Shown here piece by piece: positions 24,306-26,348 of a stretch of 26,348 nt of DNA. The notes under the pieces are model-generated. The model searched no databases and was not told where the DNA came from. It saw only the letters and a program-made list of their open reading frames with translations. Positions within the stretch are counted from its first letter, which is position 1, and every line of letters begins with the position of its first letter. The position numbers and the translations under genes were made by a program. Origin of the DNA: W1P20-047 sp051878795 (GTDB taxonomy: Bacteria > Actinomycetota > Coriobacteriia > Coriobacteriales > Eggerthellaceae); NCBI GenBank assembly GCA_051878795.1, contig JBJEKU010000014.1:1-26348 (forward strand). Reading direction: 5' to 3'.

Positions 24306-24494
24306 CTATGATTCCTTCTTGATGCGGCGGTCATCTTCGGAAAGGCTCGTGCGTTCTCCCGTTTGGCCGTTGCGTGGGTTTTTCGCTAGCTTCATGCCAT
24401 CCTTGCATCTGATCGGCGTAGGTTTTTCGTTGGTGCAATGTAGTCGATCCGCAGGTTTTGCTCGGTAATCTCCCTGATAGAGAAAGGGGGATTC

Positions 24495-25007
24495 ATGAGT
24501 ATTTCAACCGATTCCAATAAGAAATCCCAGCCGATCGACCAGCACACGGAAGAACAGGAAGGCATGGGTGTGCCTAGTGCTGCCAGCCATGCAGATGATG
24601 CTGTATCCCAATCGGACTCCGATTCCTGCAGCGCTGCCGAATTGGGCAGGAAGGGCGAAAACGCAGCCTGCAAGTTCCTCGAACGCAAGGGATTCACTAT
24701 CCTTGAGCGAAACTGGGTTTGCGCTGCCGGCGAGGCCGACATCATCGCGAGTATCGATTCCGAATACGGTTCGGAAATCCATTTCATCGAGGTGAAGACC
24801 AGGAAAAGCACTGCGAAAGGTTTCCCTGAAGAGGCGGTCAATGCCGAAAAGCGCCGTAAATACGAAGTCATTGCGGAAATCTACATGCAGCAGCATTATT
24901 GCGATGAAGCCAGGGTGACCTTCGACATCATCTCCATCCTGGTTACACAACCTGACAGGGCTTTTCTTCGCATGCACTGCGATGTGATCTCGAGTGATTG
25001 CTTTTAG
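24495..25007 (+). CDS. yraN: UPF0102 (YraN) family nuclease-like protein
   Basis: YraN proteins have a fold like Holliday-junction resolvases and restriction endonucleases; their cellular role is not settled. The 170-residue product has the family core from residue 50: LGRKGE (50-55), ILERNW, the nuclease-like motif Glu80/Asp82 (GEADIIA) and Glu99/Lys101 (EVKTR). An extra N-terminal tail of about 48 residues is rich in Ser, Asp, Glu and Gln and looks disordered. AAAGGGGG four bases before ATG 24495 supports this start, so the tail seems real. comM begins two bases after the stop. Confidence 0.92.
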   Translation: MSISTDSNKKSQPIDQHTEEQEGMGVPSAASHADDAVSQSDSDSCSAAELGRKGENAACKFLERKGFTILERNWVCAAGEADIIASIDSEYGSEIHFIEVKTRKSTAKGFPEEAVNAEKRRKYEVIAEIYMQQHYCDEARVTFDIISILVTQPDRAFLRMHCDVISSDCF

Positions 25008-25009
25008 CC

Positions 25010-26348
25010 ATGGCGGTGTCATACAGGGAATGCACTGTGCTCAGTGCAACGATAGTCGGTGTGCAGGCGGTCGAGATCTCGGTCGAGGTGGTGTTGTCCA
25101 ACGGCATGCCTGGTTTTTCCATCGTGGGTATGACCGATGTTGCCATCCAAGAGGCGCGCGAGCGAATCAGGGCAGCGCTCAGAGGATGCGGTTTTTCCAT
25201 GCCTTCGGAGAAGATCACGGTCAATCTTGCCCCTGGTTTCCTCAAAAAAGGCGGTTCAGGCTTTGACCTGCCCATTGCGGTGGGCTTGCTGGTCGCGTCG
25301 GGCCAGGTTTCGCCACAATCGATTCAGGGAAGGATGTTCGTTGGAGAGCTTTCCCTGGAGGGAAGGGTCAGGTCGGTTCTGGGCATGCTTGCATACCAGG
25401 AGTTCGCCCGTGCGAATGATGTGAAGCTGGTATGCGGGAATTCGGAGGATTTCGCCTTCTGCGGCATGAATGATTGCGTGCTTGTCGCCGATTCCCTCCA
25501 GGCGCTCAGAAGCGAATCCTTTTCCCTTCCCAGCCTCTGCAAAGACGTGCAAAAGTCCGGAAGATCCTTGGATTTTGCAGACGTCGGTGGGCACGGGCAG
25601 GCGAAGCGTGCGCTTCAGATAGCGGCAGCGGGCAATCATGGCTTGATGATGATAGGCCCCCCGGGGTCGGGCAAGACCATGCTTGCATCGCGCCTTCCGA
25701 GTATCCTGCCTCCGCTCAGCGAACGCGAGATCCTGGAAACTGCGAAGATCTATTCGATTGTAGGGGAATCCGCTGAAGAGGTGCTGCGTGGCAATCGTCC
25801 CTTCAGGGCGCCCCATCATTCCGCAAGCTGCGCGGGGCTTATCGGGGGCGGTTCTCCAATAAAGCCGGGTGAGCTCTCGTTGGCGCATAACGGGGTGCTT
25901 TTCCTGGATGAATTGGCGGAATTCAAGCCGAGCGTGCTCCAGGCACTGCGCCAACCCATCGAAGAGGGCTCGATCGTCCTGGTTCGTGCAGATGGAAAGG
26001 TGAAGCTTCCTTCGCGTTTCATGCTTGTGGCAGCGAGCAATCCCTGTCCTTGCGGCTACTTCGGGGATTCGAGCGAAAAATGCTTCTGCAGCCATATGCA
26101 GGTGGTTAACTACCAGAACAGGATCGGCGGACCCCTCATCGACAGGATCGATATGTGCGTTGATGTTTGGAGAAGCGATTTCAAAAGTGTGATCGGGCAG
26201 GCTAGCGGTCCTTCCTCCCAAGAGCTTCGCGAGGGGGTGCTGGCAGCAAGGGAATTCGCCTTCCAAAGATGGCGTAAATGGGGTGAATGCTCCCAGGGTG
26301 CTTCGACTCGCGAGCTGGCGAAAGCCTGCATGCTCGATTACGAATCCC
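25010..26348 (+). CDS. comM: ComM/YifB family Mg-chelatase-like AAA+ ATPase, 3' end outside the window
   Basis: ComM-type proteins are AAA+ helicases that promote branch migration during natural transformation; the role outside competent bacteria is unclear. The 446 visible residues contain the N-terminal ChlI-like domain (MPGFSIVGMTDVAIQEARERIRAAL, VNLAPGFLKKGGSGFDLPIAVGLL). The AAA+ core follows, with Walker A GPPGSGKTM, the HHSAS motif, Walker B VLFLDELAEF, and ASNPCPCGYFGD with clustered cysteines. The frame is open to base 26348, so the C-terminal domain lies beyond. I chose ATG 25010, two bases after yraN; GTG 25037, with AGGGA upstream, is a possible alternative nine residues shorter. 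Confidence 0.95.
   Translation, partial: MAVSYRECTVLSATIVGVQAVEISVEVVLSNGMPGFSIVGMTDVAIQEARERIRAALRGCGFSMPSEKITVNLAPGFLKKGGSGFDLPIAVGLLVASGQVSPQSIQGRMFVGELSLEGRVRSVLGMLAYQEFARANDVKLVCGNSEDFAFCGMNDCVLVADSLQALRSESFSLPSLCKDVQKSGRSLDFADVGGHGQAKRALQIAAAGNHGLMMIGPPGSGKTMLASRLPSILPPLSEREILETAKIYSIVGESAEEVLRGNRPFRAPHHSASCAGLIGGGSPIKPGELSLAHNGVLFLDELAEFKPSVLQALRQPIEEGSIVLVRADGKVKLPSRFMLVAASNPCPCGYFGDSSEKCFCSHMQVVNYQNRIGGPLIDRIDMCVDVWRSDFKSVIGQASGPSSQELREGVLAAREFAFQRWRKWGECSQGASTRELAKACMLDYES

Larger units (their letters stand above)
24143..24494 (+). other. 352-base intergenic region between rnhB and yraN
   Basis: I see no convincing gene here. It holds a pair of direct repeats (24247-24287), a hairpin (24280-24297) and, near its end, the yraN ribosome-binding site AAAGGGGG (24483-24490). 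An open frame at 24181-24468 has no recognisable protein character. No clear promoter was found, although yraN probably needs one after the hairpin. Confidence 0.6.

Noticed and set aside
24181..24468. 95-codon open frame between rnhB and yraN
   Set aside because: It has low-complexity, Arg/Ser-rich composition, no ribosome-binding site and no family resemblance, and it spans the REP-like repeats and hairpin.
1..26348. Mobile element, defence island, CRISPR array, biosynthetic gene cluster or tRNA/rRNA genes
   Set aside because: I saw no transposase, integrase, phage or restriction genes, no regularly spaced repeats and no tRNA-like cloverleafs; nearly all DNA is occupied by housekeeping genes on one strand.

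Overview
The window looks like a chromosomal housekeeping region of a moderately GC-rich actinobacterium. The best guess is the Coriobacteriia (Eggerthellales/Coriobacteriales), from protein character and from a gene order that resembles Firmicutes in part (DUF512 radical SAM - der - plsY - gpsA; tyrA - aroA - cmk - plsC - ispH). The lineage is an inference, not proven. All 29 protein genes I can support lie on the plus strand, mostly with gaps of a few bases or with overlapping stop/start codons. I see no rRNA, tRNA, CRISPR array, phage, insertion sequence or defence island.

Layout. 1-6009: the 3' part of an ABC-F ATPase, a TrmL-type tRNA methyltransferase, a small site-2 (M50) protease, tryptophanyl-tRNA synthetase, the condensin partners ScpA and ScpB, and an RluB/RsuA-family pseudouridine synthase. 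6113-17030, after a 103-base gap: prephenate dehydrogenase, EPSP synthase, cytidylate kinase, a PlsC-like acyltransferase and IspH. These are followed by a secreted coiled-coil M23 peptidase, a DUF512 radical SAM protein, the GTPase Der, PlsY, GpsA and an O6-alkylguanine-DNA alkyltransferase. 17083-21522: ribulose-phosphate epimerase with a hairpin terminator, then a cysteine desulfurase, a PHP-family phosphatase, a Nif3-family protein and a coiled-coil zinc-ribbon protein, closed by a strong terminator. 21601-26348: azlCD (amino-acid exporter) behind a near-consensus promoter, rplS behind its own near-consensus promoter and with its own terminator, rnhB, a 352-base gap holding a REP-like repeated motif, then yraN (UPF0102) and comM/yifB, which runs off the right edge.

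The genes group by function: chromosome organisation (scpA, scpB), aromatic amino-acid synthesis (tyrA, aroA), phospholipid synthesis (plsC, plsY, gpsA), isoprenoid synthesis (ispH), translation and RNA modification (trpS, trmL, rluB, der, rplS, the ABC-F protein), and DNA processing or repair (ogt, rnhB, yraN, comM).

I found no convincing undescribed system. The points most worth checking are a probable leaderless azlC transcript whose -35 box sits in the T-tract of the upstream terminator, the REP-like direct repeats between rnhB and yraN, and the uncharacterised conserved pair DUF512-der.
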